DNA of 64,000 nucleotides from Acetobacter musti (GCF_011516835.1 NZ_WOTB01000018.1:1-64000); one strand, 5' to 3'; shown: positions 34,747-44,481, counted from the first letter of the stretch. A program made the numbers and translations. Notes: generated from the letters alone by a model not told the origin.

Positions 34747-35151
34747 TCAGAACCTTGAAAGCGGCATTTCGAGACGATGATCCGGTGTGTCACCGACTAT
34801 TTTCAGCACGCCGAAATTCTCGGATGTCAGGGAGAATGAGACGGTCACTTTGTCGTCTTTCCCTACCCAGGTGTTATCCGTCGTGTGACTCAGCGCGAAA
34901 TCGGCAGTACTGCTTTTCTGCAGGTTCTTCGGAAGATGCACGAGCAGCCGACTTGCCGGCCCGGCTGCCCGGTTGGCGGCGATCATAACCGGCGGCATGC
35001 CCATGGACATCCATTTACCGGCAATGGCCGGAGCCGGATAGATCGTCTCCTTGCCGGCAGCCGGACTGGCGGCGGGATCGGCCGCGTTCGCGGGCAGCGC
35101 GCTCAGGCTGGCAACCGTGAGGAACAGGGCTGCAGCGAGGGTCTTATTCAT
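34747..35151 (-). CDS. secreted hypothetical protein
   Basis: This protein of about 134 aa has a cleavable signal peptide (MNKTLAAALFLTVASLSALP, cleavage near ANA). The mature part is small and beta-rich (SRLLVHLPKNLQ, VGKDDKVTVSFSLTSENFGV), with no Cys or metal motif. The ATG at 35151 follows AAAGGATG; an ATG at 35160 is also in frame. It is downstream of the Rieske gene on the same strand. No family recognised. Confidence 0.7.
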   Translation of the reverse strand: MNKTLAAALFLTVASLSALPANAADPAASPAAGKETIYPAPAIAGKWMSMGMPPVMIAANRAAGPASRLLVHLPKNLQKSSTADFALSHTTDNTWVGKDDKVTVSFSLTSENFGVLKIVGDTPDHRLEMPLSRF

Positions 35152-35277
35152 GAGGGACATCCTTTGCCTGACAACCGGAGAGGGATCGCCGGTCTGTAAA
35201 GGGCCGGCCCGGACCGCCCCAGCCTGGTTTCTGATGTGCCGGAGACAAACCGTATCGTCCAGTCCGCATTACGGAGT

Positions 35278-35922
35278 TCAGATCTGCACGATACTGCCGA
35301 AGTCGAATGACTGGCCGGCCGGGTTCTCGCCGATGCGGACACGGTCTGGCGTGAGCATACGGTGTGGGGGCACCGGAAGATTATATGGTGCCGGCACGCC
35401 GGCAAAAACACGCCCGGCGAGATCAAATTTTGACCCGTGACAGGGACAGGCATATCCGCGCTGCGCCGGATCGGCGCTTCCGGCACCGTAAGTCGGGACA
35501 CAGCCGAGATGGGTGCAGACCCCGACCAGAAGCCCGTATTCGGGAACCAGAGACCGGTGCCAGTTCGCGGCATAGGGAGGCTGCTGAAGAATTTTTGACT
35601 CAGGGTCACGCAGTCTGCTGGTCAGCGCCGGAGATTTCAGGCGCTCCAGGGATTCCGATGTCCGCCGCGTGATGAAAACGGGACTGCCCCGCCAGACAAC
35701 GACAATCTGCTGGCCTGGTGCGATGGGAGAAAGATCGACATCGACCGGGGCATGCGCGGCGGCGTTTTCGGGTGGAATCAGACTGTCCAGAAATGGCCAG
35801 GCAAGCGCACAGGCGCCGGCGGCCACCGTCGCACCGGTTACAAGAGTGAGAATATCCCGGCGAGGCGGGCTTGCCGGCCCGTCCTCGGAGGACGGATCTG
35901 TGGCGGACGGGAAACCGATCAT
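35278..35922 (-). CDS. petA: Rieske [2Fe-2S] protein of the cytochrome bc1 type
   Basis: This protein of about 214 aa has a Tat-type membrane anchor ([20 protein letters not shown]). The Rieske cluster motifs are CTHLGC in [13 protein letters not shown] and CPCHGSKFD, followed by [14 protein letters not shown]. This is the ubiquinol-cytochrome c reductase iron-sulfur subunit. ATGs at 35922 and 35973 are possible; the second abuts the preceding stop. Cytochrome b and c1 genes are not adjacent on either side, which is unusual for petA. It could partner a bc1 complex encoded elsewhere. Confidence 0.9.
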   Translation of the reverse strand: MIGFPSATDPSSEDGPASPPRRDILTLVTGATVAAGACALAWPFLDSLIPPENAAAHAPVDVDLSPIAPGQQIVVVWRGSPVFITRRTSESLERLKSPALTSRLRDPESKILQQPPYAANWHRSLVPEYGLLVGVCTHLGCVPTYGAGSADPAQRGYACPCHGSKFDLAGRVFAGVPAPYNLPVPPHRMLTPDRVRIGENPAGQSFDFGSIVQI

Positions 35923-35973
35923 GTCTGTTCTGCTAACGTTACAGGCCGTTGCCGCGCAAGGGCCAAAGCGCAT

Positions 35974-36441
35974 TCAGGGAATCGGATGGAAGCTGCCGGG
36001 TGTACCCTGATCCGTATCGACATGCTGAGCGGGACGGTCGACTCTCAGGGTAAACAGCTTCGGCAGGGACATATCCGGATTGGGACATTTGCCGGAATGT
36101 TTCTCCATAACGTCGATCATGGTGGCTGTTGGCGGAGAATTGCCATTGACGACGAACAGAAGACATTCCGGCCGGTCGCCGGTCATCCCGTTGCGGGTAA
36201 CCGTCAGTCTCAGATGCTGCACGAGCGCTGTGTCATCGAACCAGCTTACCGGTTTGAAAGTATACTGATCGACAAGCCGGTCCATCAGACCGGACTTCGC
36301 CAGAATGATCATGAGCACCGTGATCGGAAGAACGAGAATCAGCCGCCTCACAATGTGCTGGCGCAGGGTCCTGCCTTTAAACGGCCCGCTGGTGAAGCGC
36401 TGCGGTTCTTTGAGGTTTTTGGGTGTAACCGGAGCCGCCAT
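35974..36441 (-). CDS. single-pass membrane protein of unknown function
   Basis: This protein of about 155 aa has one hydrophobic segment (LILVLPITVLMIILAKSGLM) after a basic N-terminus, then a soluble domain with two Cys (PECLL, GKCPNPD). The start ATG at 36441 shares its first base with the zwf stop (TGATG), which decides the start over an upstream in-frame ATG. It sits between zwf and the Rieske gene. No family recognised. Confidence 0.75.
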   Translation of the reverse strand: MAAPVTPKNLKEPQRFTSGPFKGRTLRQHIVRRLILVLPITVLMIILAKSGLMDRLVDQYTFKPVSWFDDTALVQHLRLTVTRNGMTGDRPECLLFVVNGNSPPTATMIDVMEKHSGKCPNPDMSLPKLFTLRVDRPAQHVDTDQGTPGSFHPIP

Positions 36442-37961
36442 CAGATTTTCTCCTTCCACGAGAAGCCATCATCCCGGAGCAGATCATCTGATGAAGAGGG
36501 ACCGCAACTCCCGGCGGGATATGTCTCCATGGGCCGGATATTGTCTGCCCAGCCATCCAGAATGGGTTCGATCCAGCGCCATGACGCCTGCACCTCATCG
36601 CGGCGGATGAACAGAACCTGATCGCCCCGGACAACGGCCATCAGCAAATCCTCATAAGAGTCGGGATACCGCGTGCCGAATGCTTTCGCATAGGACACAT
36701 CCAGAACCGCCTCATGCAGTCCGAAGCCCGCAGCGCGCGGGTCCTTGCTTGCCAGAGACAGCGATACGCCTTCATCGGGCTGTATACGGATCACCAGGCG
36801 GTCCGGTTTCGGCGGTTCGCTGAAGATTGCCCAAGGCTGCGGTCTGAATTCGATGACGACTTCGGACTCCTTGCGCGCCATCCGTTTACCGGTCCTCAGA
36901 TAGAACGGCACGCCGGCCCATCGCGTTGTGCGGACTTCCGCACGAATGGCAAGAAATGTCTCCGTGTTGCTGGCAGCGACACCGAGATCGTCCAGGTATC
37001 CGTCGACCGGCTTCCCGCCGATCTCACCGGCCACGTACTGAGCGCGGACGGTATCGCGGGCGATGGTGTCCGGGTCCATTGGTTTCAGGGCACGCAGAAT
37101 TTTGAGTTTCTCGTCGCGGAGATCGGTGGCGGACAGCGCGGTCGGCGGCTCCATGGCCACCAGGCTGAGGATCTGCAGAAGGTGGTTCTGCACCATATCC
37201 CGCAATGCGCCGGCCGTATCGTAGTAGGGGCCACGCTTGCCGACGCCGACCGTCTCGGCGGCTGTAATCTGGACCTGGGCGATGGAATCAGCGTTCCAGA
37301 CTCTTTCAAGGATCGGGTTCGCGAATCTCAGCGCCAGAATATTCTGGACTGTCTGCTTGCCCAGATAGTGATCGATACGGAAAATCTGCTCTTCCCGGAA
37401 ATGCCTTCCGACCCCGTCATTGATGGCCTTAGCCGAGGCAAGATCGGTGCCGATCGGCTTTTCCAGAACGATCCGGGTTGCTTCCGTGATCAGACCATGA
37501 GCGGCAATAGCGTCCGCCGTCAGCACATAAAGCTTCGGTGCCGTTGCAACATAGAAAACCCGGACGCGATCCGCATGCGTGGCGAGCAGTGCCTCAAGGA
37601 GGCTCCAGCCGGATGCGGCCCGGTCACTGGCATCCAGGGAGACATAATGAACAAGATCCAGAAACGCCGTTACACCGTCCCTGTCCTGTGAGGCGGAAAA
37701 CGCGAACTCGACAAGCGCTTCTCTGGCGCGTTCACGATAGGTCTCAGTCGACAGCGCGGAACGGGCCACGCCAATGATTCGCGTGTCCAGGGCAATTTCT
37801 CCCAGACGAAAACGCTCATAAAACGCCGGAAGCAGCTTACGCATCGTGAGATCACCGGTCACGCCGATAATCACGTAGTCGAAGGACAGGGAGTGCGATT
37901 CGTCCGTTACCCTGCTGATCGCTGCGTGCGCAGTTGTGTCCTGACCGGCGTTTTCAGCCAT
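36441..37961 (-). CDS. zwf: glucose-6-phosphate 1-dehydrogenase
   Basis: This enzyme of about 506 aa starts the oxidative pentose phosphate pathway. The cofactor motif appears as GVTGDLTMRKLLPA (GASGDLxxRK in most homologues). The active site is RIDHYLGKQTVQN, preceded by VLEKPIGTDLASA. The C-terminal half has VPFYLRTGKRM and SYEDLLMAVVRGD, as expected. The ATG at 37961 with AAGGGAA upstream is preferred over 38012. No pgl or gnd gene is adjacent; a coupled small membrane protein follows. Confidence 0.94.
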   Translation of the reverse strand: MAENAGQDTTAHAAISRVTDESHSLSFDYVIIGVTGDLTMRKLLPAFYERFRLGEIALDTRIIGVARSALSTETYRERAREALVEFAFSASQDRDGVTAFLDLVHYVSLDASDRAASGWSLLEALLATHADRVRVFYVATAPKLYVLTADAIAAHGLITEATRIVLEKPIGTDLASAKAINDGVGRHFREEQIFRIDHYLGKQTVQNILALRFANPILERVWNADSIAQVQITAAETVGVGKRGPYYDTAGALRDMVQNHLLQILSLVAMEPPTALSATDLRDEKLKILRALKPMDPDTIARDTVRAQYVAGEIGGKPVDGYLDDLGVAASNTETFLAIRAEVRTTRWAGVPFYLRTGKRMARKESEVVIEFRPQPWAIFSEPPKPDRLVIRIQPDEGVSLSLASKDPRAAGFGLHEAVLDVSYAKAFGTRYPDSYEDLLMAVVRGDQVLFIRRDEVQASWRWIEPILDGWADNIRPMETYPAGSCGPSSSDDLLRDDGFSWKEKI

Positions 37962-38223
37962 CTGCGATTTCCCTTCCGGGTGAATTTTGCCATGGATCTG
38001 GCGTTGACTCACGAATGCGGCCTCACGCCTCGCATATCCGGGTCACGCGCGGCAAGAGGCGCGGTCGTGTTTATGCTTATCTGGAAAACGGAGCCGTCCA
38101 CGGAGGGTTCCGTAACGCGGGCGCACCCGCATTCCCGAATTGACCGGCAGGGCCTCAGCGGGATAATGCCGCGCTTCGACCTGTCCCCGTCCGGGGATCA
38201 TCTGAACGAGGAGAGCGCGGATT

Positions 38224-38496
38224 ATGGATAGCGATGTGATGTCAAACGGCGATGATGCCGCGGTTGGTGGCATCGCGGCCGACCGGCTCCGCAGCATCAT
38301 CGAGCGTGTCGAGCGTCTGGAAGAAGAGCGCAAGGCGCTGGCCGGCGACATCAAGGACATTTTCTCCGAAGCGAAATCAGCCGGTTTCGACGTGAAGGTG
38401 ATCCGGCAGATCATTCGTATCCGCAAGCAGGAGCCGGCTGAGGTTGAGGAGCAGGAGACGCTGCTCGACATCTACCGTCGCGCGCTGGGTATGTAA
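38224..38496 (+). CDS. gapR: GapR-family nucleoid-associated protein (DUF2312)
   Basis: This 90-aa protein matches the DUF2312 family: RLRSIIERVERLEEERKALA, then IKDIFSEAKSAGFDVKVIRQ and the conserved end LLDIYRRALGM. In Caulobacter GapR binds overtwisted AT-rich DNA ahead of polymerases as a coiled-coil tetramer. GAGGAGA precedes the ATG. It is monocistronic. Confidence 0.92.
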   Translation: MDSDVMSNGDDAAVGGIAADRLRSIIERVERLEEERKALAGDIKDIFSEAKSAGFDVKVIRQIIRIRKQEPAEVEEQETLLDIYRRALGM

Positions 38497-38635
38497 GGGA
38501 GCATGTAAAGCTCCGTTACAGATGTTTCGTGTGATCCGTCATGGCGCATTTTCCGCAACTGCGCGATGATCGCGTTGTCTGGTATCCGGTCTTTTGCCGG
38601 ATGCCGGAACGTCCTTACGGAGCGTTCGTCTGACA

Positions 38636-39472
38636 ATGTCACCTGTAATTCCTGACTGGCTGCCCCTCTGGGGACAGATGCTGCTCCTCACGGTGCTGGC
38701 GGTCTCCGGTGTGGCATTTCTCCTGATGCCGTTTGCGGTGTTCGGGCTGAAAGGACGACTGTCCGAGATCGAACTTCAGCTTGCCGATGTCCGCGCCGAT
38801 CTTCGGGTGATTGCCATGCGGCTGGGATCGGTGGCCCCGGAACCCGCAGGCCGGAACGCAGTGACGGCTGCCGTTTCCGTAACTCCGGAAGAATGGGTTC
38901 CTTCGGCAAAGCCGGAATCGATGGCTGCGGAACCGCAGTTCCGGCCGGTAGCGAAGCGGCAGACAGAAACACAGCAGAACCCGTCGCCTTCTGTTCCCCG
39001 GGCTGATGCGCCCGCCGCCGCGTCGCGTTCCGATGACCGGGATGAGGATGGATATTTTTTTCCGCCATCGGCAAAGACAGAGAAGCCGGAGACCGAAAAA
39101 TCTCCGGGTATTTCGCCGGACCGGCCGGTTGCCGATCGGCACACAACGGAAAAAACCGGCTCCGGTGACGTTGCACGGTCTGGCGACGATCTGTCAGCAC
39201 GCGTGACTTATGGATTCTCGACGGTACCCAGAGTGTCTGACGCCTACGAACCGGAGCAGAATATTCTGCCTGAACTTCGCGCTTCACGTCAGAACAGGGC
39301 CACGCGCGAAGAAAATACACGCCCGGACCATGATCAGCCGCAACAGGGTCGCCGTATGCCCTGGCACGAGCCGCCTGACGAAAATATCGGCAGACGTGGA
39401 ACTGATGATGGCCGGCCATCAGGAGAGCGCACTGAACCTGTGCTGCGCTGGCCTTCCCGTCGTCCTGATTAA
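38636..39472 (+). CDS. membrane-anchored hypothetical protein with disordered tail
   Basis: This protein of about 278 aa has an N-terminal hydrophobic segment (MLLLTVLAVSGVAFLLMPFA), a short coiled-coil-like stretch (LSEIELQLADVRADLRVIAM), then a long Pro/Glu/Arg/Asp-rich tail that looks disordered. I chose ATG 38636; the frame opens at a TTG at 38594. No enzymatic motif is seen. The tail composition could suit scaffolding at the inner membrane. No family recognised. Confidence 0.65.
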   Translation: MSPVIPDWLPLWGQMLLLTVLAVSGVAFLLMPFAVFGLKGRLSEIELQLADVRADLRVIAMRLGSVAPEPAGRNAVTAAVSVTPEEWVPSAKPESMAAEPQFRPVAKRQTETQQNPSPSVPRADAPAAASRSDDRDEDGYFFPPSAKTEKPETEKSPGISPDRPVADRHTTEKTGSGDVARSGDDLSARVTYGFSTVPRVSDAYEPEQNILPELRASRQNRATREENTRPDHDQPQQGRRMPWHEPPDENIGRRGTDDGRPSGERTEPVLRWPSRRPD

Positions 39473-39544
39473 ATCCGCGGGTCCCGACCGATAACCGGGC
39501 GGAGTGAATCCCGTACGATCACTGACTTCCGGCTGACCGAAGCC

Positions 39545-40831
39545 TTATGGCGCTTTGGTCGGCAGCGCGGTAACGGGCACAGCGGGCATTCGGAAGATGA
39601 ATTTGATCACTCTGCCTTCTGTCTCGACCACAAGGCTGCCGCCATGCGCCTGCGCGACTTCGGACGCGATGAACAGGCCAAGTCCGAGACCCTGATTTTT
39701 GTCGGCGGACTGACCCCGGCTGAACGGGCTGAACATTCTGCGAATAATGTCGGACGAAACCGGTTCGCCCTCATTAATGACAGACAGTTCGAAGCCGGAC
39801 GGGCGGCTTGCTGCCCGGAGGATGACGGGTGTGCCGGGTGTGCCGTAGGACACGGCATTCCGGAGAAGATTGGTGACGAGCTGCGCGAGCCTGCCCGGGT
39901 CGCATGAAACCGGTGTACTGCAATCGAACTCTGTCCTGATGACGGCGCCCGGAGCCGCTGTGCGGACCTCGTCGATAATCTGCGTCAGAACTTCGCCTGG
40001 ATCCGTGCAGGTCTCACGTTCGAGCACAAGCCCGTCACCGAACCGGATTTCTGTGAAGTCCAGCGTGGTACGGATAAGACCGTCCATGCGGCTCAGAACG
40101 CGCCTGATCTGCGGAACGAGTTCGGCCAGCCGCTCGGGACGGCGTTCGAGCAGACGCAGACCGGACTCAATGGCAGTCAGCGGATTACGCAGTTCATGAA
40201 TAAGCACCGCGATGAATTTTTCGCGCTGGGTTCCATGCTCCTGTTCCTGCTCAAGCGCGACTTCACTGCGGCGGAGCTGCCCGAGCGACTGCAGGTTAAA
40301 GCCGATCAGCTCCGCGAAAAGGCGGAAAATGTCACGCGTCTTCTCGGAACCGACATCGCAGAGATTTCGGCTGAAACCGCAGAGCGTGCCGAAAAACTGG
40401 CCGTCCGGCAGCAGGATGGGCACGGAGATGTAGCTTCTGATCCCGTATTCAGACAAAATTTTATGCTGATATCCACCGGTTTCCGGCTGCACATCGGCGA
40501 TTACAACGGCGGTCTGCGCCGACCTCACATCCCGGCACAGCGTCTGCTCAACAGGCAGCAGATCCCCGGGCGCCAGCCCGAACTCCGCACGATCATCAAC
40601 GGCACATGCGACCCAGCGTGTTGCGGTGACATGAGCAATCGCAGAGAAGGAGACGCCGGTCGTACGGCACACAGCATCCAGGACGGTGGCCACACCCGGA
40701 ATCTCACGCACAGCGACTACTTCTGATGGAAGATCGATTTTAAAAGTCACGATATCGCAAGACGCTCCACAGAAATGCCTTTCATGTCGCGTGTCGCCAT
40801 AACAGGCCGGGTCCGGCAAGTCGACTGCCAC
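39545..40831 (-). CDS. soluble GAF-domain sensor histidine kinase
   Basis: This 428-aa kinase has an N-terminal GAF domain (about residues 45-185; YGIRSYISVPILLPDGQFFG), a HisKA dimerisation helix with the phosphoacceptor His in FIAVLIHELRNPLTAIESG, and a HATPase domain with the N box LVTNLLRNAVSYG and G2 box GLGLGLFIASEVAQAHGG. There is no membrane segment, so the signal is cytoplasmic. The GTG start at 40831 has AGCGGA upstream. No response regulator is adjacent. It lies 48 bp after cbpM on the same strand. Confidence 0.88.
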   Translation of the reverse strand: MAVDLPDPACYGDTRHERHFCGASCDIVTFKIDLPSEVVAVREIPGVATVLDAVCRTTGVSFSAIAHVTATRWVACAVDDRAEFGLAPGDLLPVEQTLCRDVRSAQTAVVIADVQPETGGYQHKILSEYGIRSYISVPILLPDGQFFGTLCGFSRNLCDVGSEKTRDIFRLFAELIGFNLQSLGQLRRSEVALEQEQEHGTQREKFIAVLIHELRNPLTAIESGLRLLERRPERLAELVPQIRRVLSRMDGLIRTTLDFTEIRFGDGLVLERETCTDPGEVLTQIIDEVRTAAPGAVIRTEFDCSTPVSCDPGRLAQLVTNLLRNAVSYGTPGTPVILRAASRPSGFELSVINEGEPVSSDIIRRMFSPFSRGQSADKNQGLGLGLFIASEVAQAHGGSLVVETEGRVIKFIFRMPAVPVTALPTKAP

Positions 40832-40879
40832 AGTTCCGCTGAAAATTCAGGAAAAATCTATACTCTCGCGCTTTTGTGC

Positions 40880-41245
40880 TCAGTTTTTACATTCGTCCGG
40901 GATATTTTTCACTGCCTGCACCAGAACAGCTCTCAGTTCGCTGACAGACTCCGCTGTCGCATCTTCCGGGTTACCCCCCGTCAGAGCATTTGCGAGAAGA
41001 CGCATCTGACGCCGTGCGGCATAGAGCTGATCCAGAAGAGAAAGCACGACAGGGAGAGCGTCCTCATCGACACCAAGATCGTCCCGGAGTTCAAGGATCA
41101 GCTTCGCTCTGACTTCGTCCATTTCCTGAAACAGGTAATGTCCGGGTGCACCATCGGCGCGGAGCCAGTCCCGTTCCACCCAGGTCGCGATCTCCCCGGT
41201 GCTGATCCGTCCGAGGCGGACAGCAAGCGTCTCGATCGTGATCAT
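40880..41245 (-). CDS. cbpM: CbpM-like chaperone modulator (MerR-type fold)
   Basis: This 121-aa protein has a MerR-like N-terminal domain (ISTGEIATWVERDWLRADG) and a helical C-terminal part (VVLSLLDQLYAARRQMRLLA), matching CbpM, which binds and inhibits the J-domain of CbpA. Its start overlaps the end of the cbpA gene by four bases. The pairing with a DnaJ homologue is strong contextual support. Confidence 0.8.
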   Translation of the reverse strand: MITIETLAVRLGRISTGEIATWVERDWLRADGAPGHYLFQEMDEVRAKLILELRDDLGVDEDALPVVLSLLDQLYAARRQMRLLANALTGGNPEDATAESVSELRAVLVQAVKNIPDECKN

Positions 41246-42189
41246 TTGCTGTCTCCCTGCGATGCCTCCGCGAGATCAGGCGATGGCGCCTGGCTCTTCA
41301 GGAATTCCCTGAACTTATCGTCGGCTTTGCCGATATGCACCTCAAGGGTCACGTAAAGATTCCCGGCTTCCTGCTTACCGTGCGCCTTCACGCCCCGCCC
41401 GCGCAGACGCATGACGGTGCCGGTATCCGAACCGGCCGGGACATTCATCCTGACGGATCCTGACGGCGTTGGCACAGTGATCGGGCCGCCAAGAACGGCA
41501 GTGCGAACGTCGACGGGCAGACGTTCGCGCAGATCGCGTCCGTCACGGGTATAGCGGGTATCCGGTGTGATGCTGATCGTAATAAGGGCATCTCCGGCGG
41601 GTGCGCCCTTGCTACCTTCATCTCCTTTACCACGCAGCCGCAGCACCTGGCCGTCCTCAATTCCAGGTGGAATTTTGACGTCCAGCGTCGAGCCGTTCGG
41701 CAGGGAGACACGTGAGGTCGCTCCCAGAACGGAATCGATAAAGCTCACGGTCAGCGCATAGGAGCGATCCTGTCCGCGCTGCGGGCCGGACGGGCGCTGG
41801 CTGAAGCCGCTGCGACCGCCGAACATGCTGCCGAAAATGTCGCCAAGATCATCCTGGGAGAAGCCGCCGCCGCCTGCACCGCCGCCATAACGAAAACCCT
41901 GCGCGCCCTCGGCGAAATCACGGTAGCCACCATTGGCGCCATAACCAGGCGGAGCGCGTTCCTGTCCTGTGGCGTCGATTTCTCCGCGATCATACCGGCC
42001 ACGCTGCGTCTCGTCCGAGAGCAGATCATTGGCACGGCTGATGGCTTTGAATTTTTCTTCCGCCTCCCTATCGCCCGGATTGAGATCCGGATGATATTTC
42101 TTGGCCAGCGCGCGGTAGGCCTTGCGGATTTCGTCCTGGGTCGCGGTTCGCGCGACACCCAGTGTCTGATATGGATCGCCTGCGCTCAC
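41242..42189 (-). CDS. cbpA: DnaJ-class co-chaperone CbpA
   Basis: This 315-aa protein has the N-terminal J domain with HPD (AKKYHPDLNPGDREAEEKF), then a Gly/Phe-rich linker (GGGAGGGGFSQDDLGDIFG) and a C-terminal substrate-binding region with VKIPPGIEDGQVLRLRGKG. There is no zinc-finger CxxCxGxG repeat, so it is CbpA type rather than DnaJ. Translation starts at a GTG at 42189 directly after the stop of the upstream 54-aa gene. It works with DnaK. Confidence 0.9.
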   Translation of the reverse strand: MSAGDPYQTLGVARTATQDEIRKAYRALAKKYHPDLNPGDREAEEKFKAISRANDLLSDETQRGRYDRGEIDATGQERAPPGYGANGGYRDFAEGAQGFRYGGGAGGGGFSQDDLGDIFGSMFGGRSGFSQRPSGPQRGQDRSYALTVSFIDSVLGATSRVSLPNGSTLDVKIPPGIEDGQVLRLRGKGDEGSKGAPAGDALITISITPDTRYTRDGRDLRERLPVDVRTAVLGGPITVPTPSGSVRMNVPAGSDTGTVMRLRGRGVKAHGKQEAGNLYVTLEVHIGKADDKFREFLKSQAPSPDLAEASQGDSK

Positions 42190-42354
42190 TCACTCCCCTC
42201 CTTCTGGCGATGTTTTGATACCAAAACTCTCTGTGTCGAGCAAATCAATCAGCACGGCGACCGCCACATCCGCGGAGATCCCGTTCTTTTCGGCATCCGC
42301 CACCAGTGCATTCAGCCGCGGCTCCAGAAATTCCGCCGCCTTTCCGAGCGCCAT
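42190..42354 (-). CDS. small protein (54 aa) upstream of cbpA
   Basis: A short frame starts at ATG 42354 with GGAG eight bases upstream and ends in TGA directly abutting the cbpA GTG. The product starts MALGKAAEFLEPRLNALVAD, continues with two amphipathic helices (VAVAVLIDLLDTESFG) and ends KTSPEGGE. Tight coupling suggests co-translation with the chaperone pair. It is a candidate regulator or third component. No family recognised. Confidence 0.65.
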   Translation of the reverse strand: MALGKAAEFLEPRLNALVADAEKNGISADVAVAVLIDLLDTESFGIKTSPEGGE

Positions 42355-42690
42355 AAATCTGCTCCAGTTCCTCTCTGCGGTCTGACCGCAAATATGTATC
42401 TACCGGCCACCCGAGGCTCCCTGCATGAGGCGAACCCTGAAGACCGCTGACCAGTCCCGCCGGGCGTCACAACTGCCTGACAGGTCTGGTTTACATTCCG
42501 TTTCTAAAAATAATGGGAACGCCACACCGCCTGGTCAATGGCAGGGGTGAAATGAAAGCCGCGCAGAGTTCCCCGATGAGAGGATCGGTCAGGTCGGAAT
42601 TTCCCGGAGTTTTCAGTCTCCCGGCGAGGGAGGATGGAAAAGCCGGACGGGTCAGGGCAGAGAGAAACCGCCTCATGTTGCGAGAAGTGT
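42355..42690. other. divergent gap between chaperone operon and antiporter
   Basis: No gene or clear regulatory element was recognised in these 336 bp beyond the presumed promoters of both sides. Confidence 0.4.
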
Positions 42691-44481
42691 ATGATCCCGA
42701 CTCTTATTGCCATTACCCTGCTTCTCGTCACCGGGCTCACGGGCGCTCTGGCGCGGCTTCTTCCTCTGACGATTCCCCTGCCTCTTCTGCAGATTACGGC
42801 GGGCACGCTGGCCAGTCTGGCCGGTTTCAGTCTGCCGCTGTCCTCCGAGCTGTTTCTGCTGCTGCTGATTCCGCCGCTGCTGTTTCTCGATGCCTACCGG
42901 ATTCCGATGCGGGAAGCCGGTGAATTACGGGGCATCATTCTTTCCCTGGCGCTGGGTCTCGTGGTTTTCAGCGCTGTTGGCGGCGGGTATTTCATTCACT
43001 GGATCATGCCGGCGATCCCGGTTGCGGCGGCGATCGCGCTGGCATCGGCGCTCTCGCCGACCGACGCGGTCTCCGTCAGCAGCATGCTTTCGGGAGGCCG
43101 CACGCCGGCACGGGTCGTACAGATCCTCAGCGGAGAAGCGCTGCTCAACGATGCCTCCGGCCTGGTCTGCTTCAAATTCGCGGTGGCGGCAGCGACCACG
43201 GGCCTGTTTTCACTGAAGGCGGCCTCCAGCAATTTCGTTTATGTCTCCTTTGGTGGCGTTCTTCTCGGCGCGGCGATTGCGTGGCTGTTCTGCCGACTGG
43301 AAATCTGGCTGCTCCGGCGCGGTTACGATGACCCGCCGAGTCATATCCTGCTGTCGCTCATGCTGCCCTATGTCATCAGCCTCACGGCCGAGAGCATCAG
43401 CTGTTCCGGCATTCTTGCGGCTGTTGCCGGCGGAATCACCGTACGGCTGAGCGGAGTGATGAGCGACACCCAGATCGAGACCCGTGTGAAGGCGACCGTG
43501 CTGTGGGATATGATCGGGTCGACATTTAACGGGCTGGTCTTCGTGGTGCTGGGGCTTCAGCTGCCGCAGCTTGTCACGGAAGCCAGCCATGTTGTCCGTT
43601 CTCAGGGTCTTTCCCCCTGGGTGCTGCCACTGGCGGTCCTCGGGATTCAGTTTGCGCTGAGTATTCTGCGCGCTTTCTGGATCACACTGACCGGGGCGTT
43701 CCGGTGTCTGGCGGCCAGACTGCGGCACCGGCGGGAGGTCATGCCGTCATGGCGCGGCGTGCTGGTGCTGACCCTCGCCGGCACACGGGGCGCGGTGACG
43801 CTGGCGGCGATCATCTCCCTGCCCTCCGAGGCCGATCTGCCGGGACGGACGGTTCTGGTGGTGCTGGCGGCGGGAGTGATTGTCACTTCTCTTGTCAGCG
43901 CCGCTTTCGGACTGCCGCGCGTGCTGCATCTGCTGCCTCAGAACGAGGGGGAAACACCGGCTCAGCGGGAGCTGACGGAAACACGCATTGCGCTCACCCG
44001 GTCGGCGATCGCAGCGCTGCAGGCAGAGCAGACACGTAAAGCGCCGGGTGTTACGACGGGCACGGACGCCGTAGCGCTGCTGCTCAGCGAATATACCGAC
44101 CGGCTGCGACGACTGGATACGCAGACGGCCGATCCCGACGGCAAGCGGGCCGCGAGCGTGCGGCAGAAGCGCGAGGAGATCGCGCTGCGGCTCCGTATTT
44201 TGCGGTTGCAGCGGCAGGTTCTCAGAAGTCTGCTTTCTGACCGGATCATCAACGATGTGACTGAGCGGGCAGTCAGCCGTCAGCTCGATCTGCAGGAGCA
44301 GGAACTGCAGATGGAGGCGGCGGATATGCCACGTCTGTCCGCGCTGCTGCCGGGCGATGCGAAGCCGGCCGCACCGGCGGCGCCGTCGGTACAGAGCCGG
44401 GCGGCGCTGGAGGTTGTCGCACGGCATCTTGAGGGAGATGACGGGCAGAACACGCCGTCCGGGGCGTCTCCGGGGACATGA
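42691..44481 (+). CDS. CPA1-family Na+/H+ antiporter
   Basis: This 596-aa protein has 12 or so membrane segments in the first 400 residues. The ion-binding region ASALSPTDAVSVSSMLSGG and the following LSGEALLNDASGLVCFKFA are diagnostic for CPA1/NhaP-type exchangers, and GTRGAVTLAAIISLP is the later conserved helix. The remaining 190 residues form a soluble, helix-rich tail (LTETRIALTRSAIAALQAEQ, REEIALRLRILRLQRQVLRS) likely to be regulatory. I chose the ATG at 42691 since residues before it are not hydrophobic. It is followed by the convergent eipB gene. Confidence 0.9.
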   Translation: MIPTLIAITLLLVTGLTGALARLLPLTIPLPLLQITAGTLASLAGFSLPLSSELFLLLLIPPLLFLDAYRIPMREAGELRGIILSLALGLVVFSAVGGGYFIHWIMPAIPVAAAIALASALSPTDAVSVSSMLSGGRTPARVVQILSGEALLNDASGLVCFKFAVAAATTGLFSLKAASSNFVYVSFGGVLLGAAIAWLFCRLEIWLLRRGYDDPPSHILLSLMLPYVISLTAESISCSGILAAVAGGITVRLSGVMSDTQIETRVKATVLWDMIGSTFNGLVFVVLGLQLPQLVTEASHVVRSQGLSPWVLPLAVLGIQFALSILRAFWITLTGAFRCLAARLRHRREVMPSWRGVLVLTLAGTRGAVTLAAIISLPSEADLPGRTVLVVLAAGVIVTSLVSAAFGLPRVLHLLPQNEGETPAQRELTETRIALTRSAIAALQAEQTRKAPGVTTGTDAVALLLSEYTDRLRRLDTQTADPDGKRAASVRQKREEIALRLRILRLQRQVLRSLLSDRIINDVTERAVSRQLDLQEQELQMEAADMPRLSALLPGDAKPAAPAAPSVQSRAALEVVARHLEGDDGQNTPSGASPGT

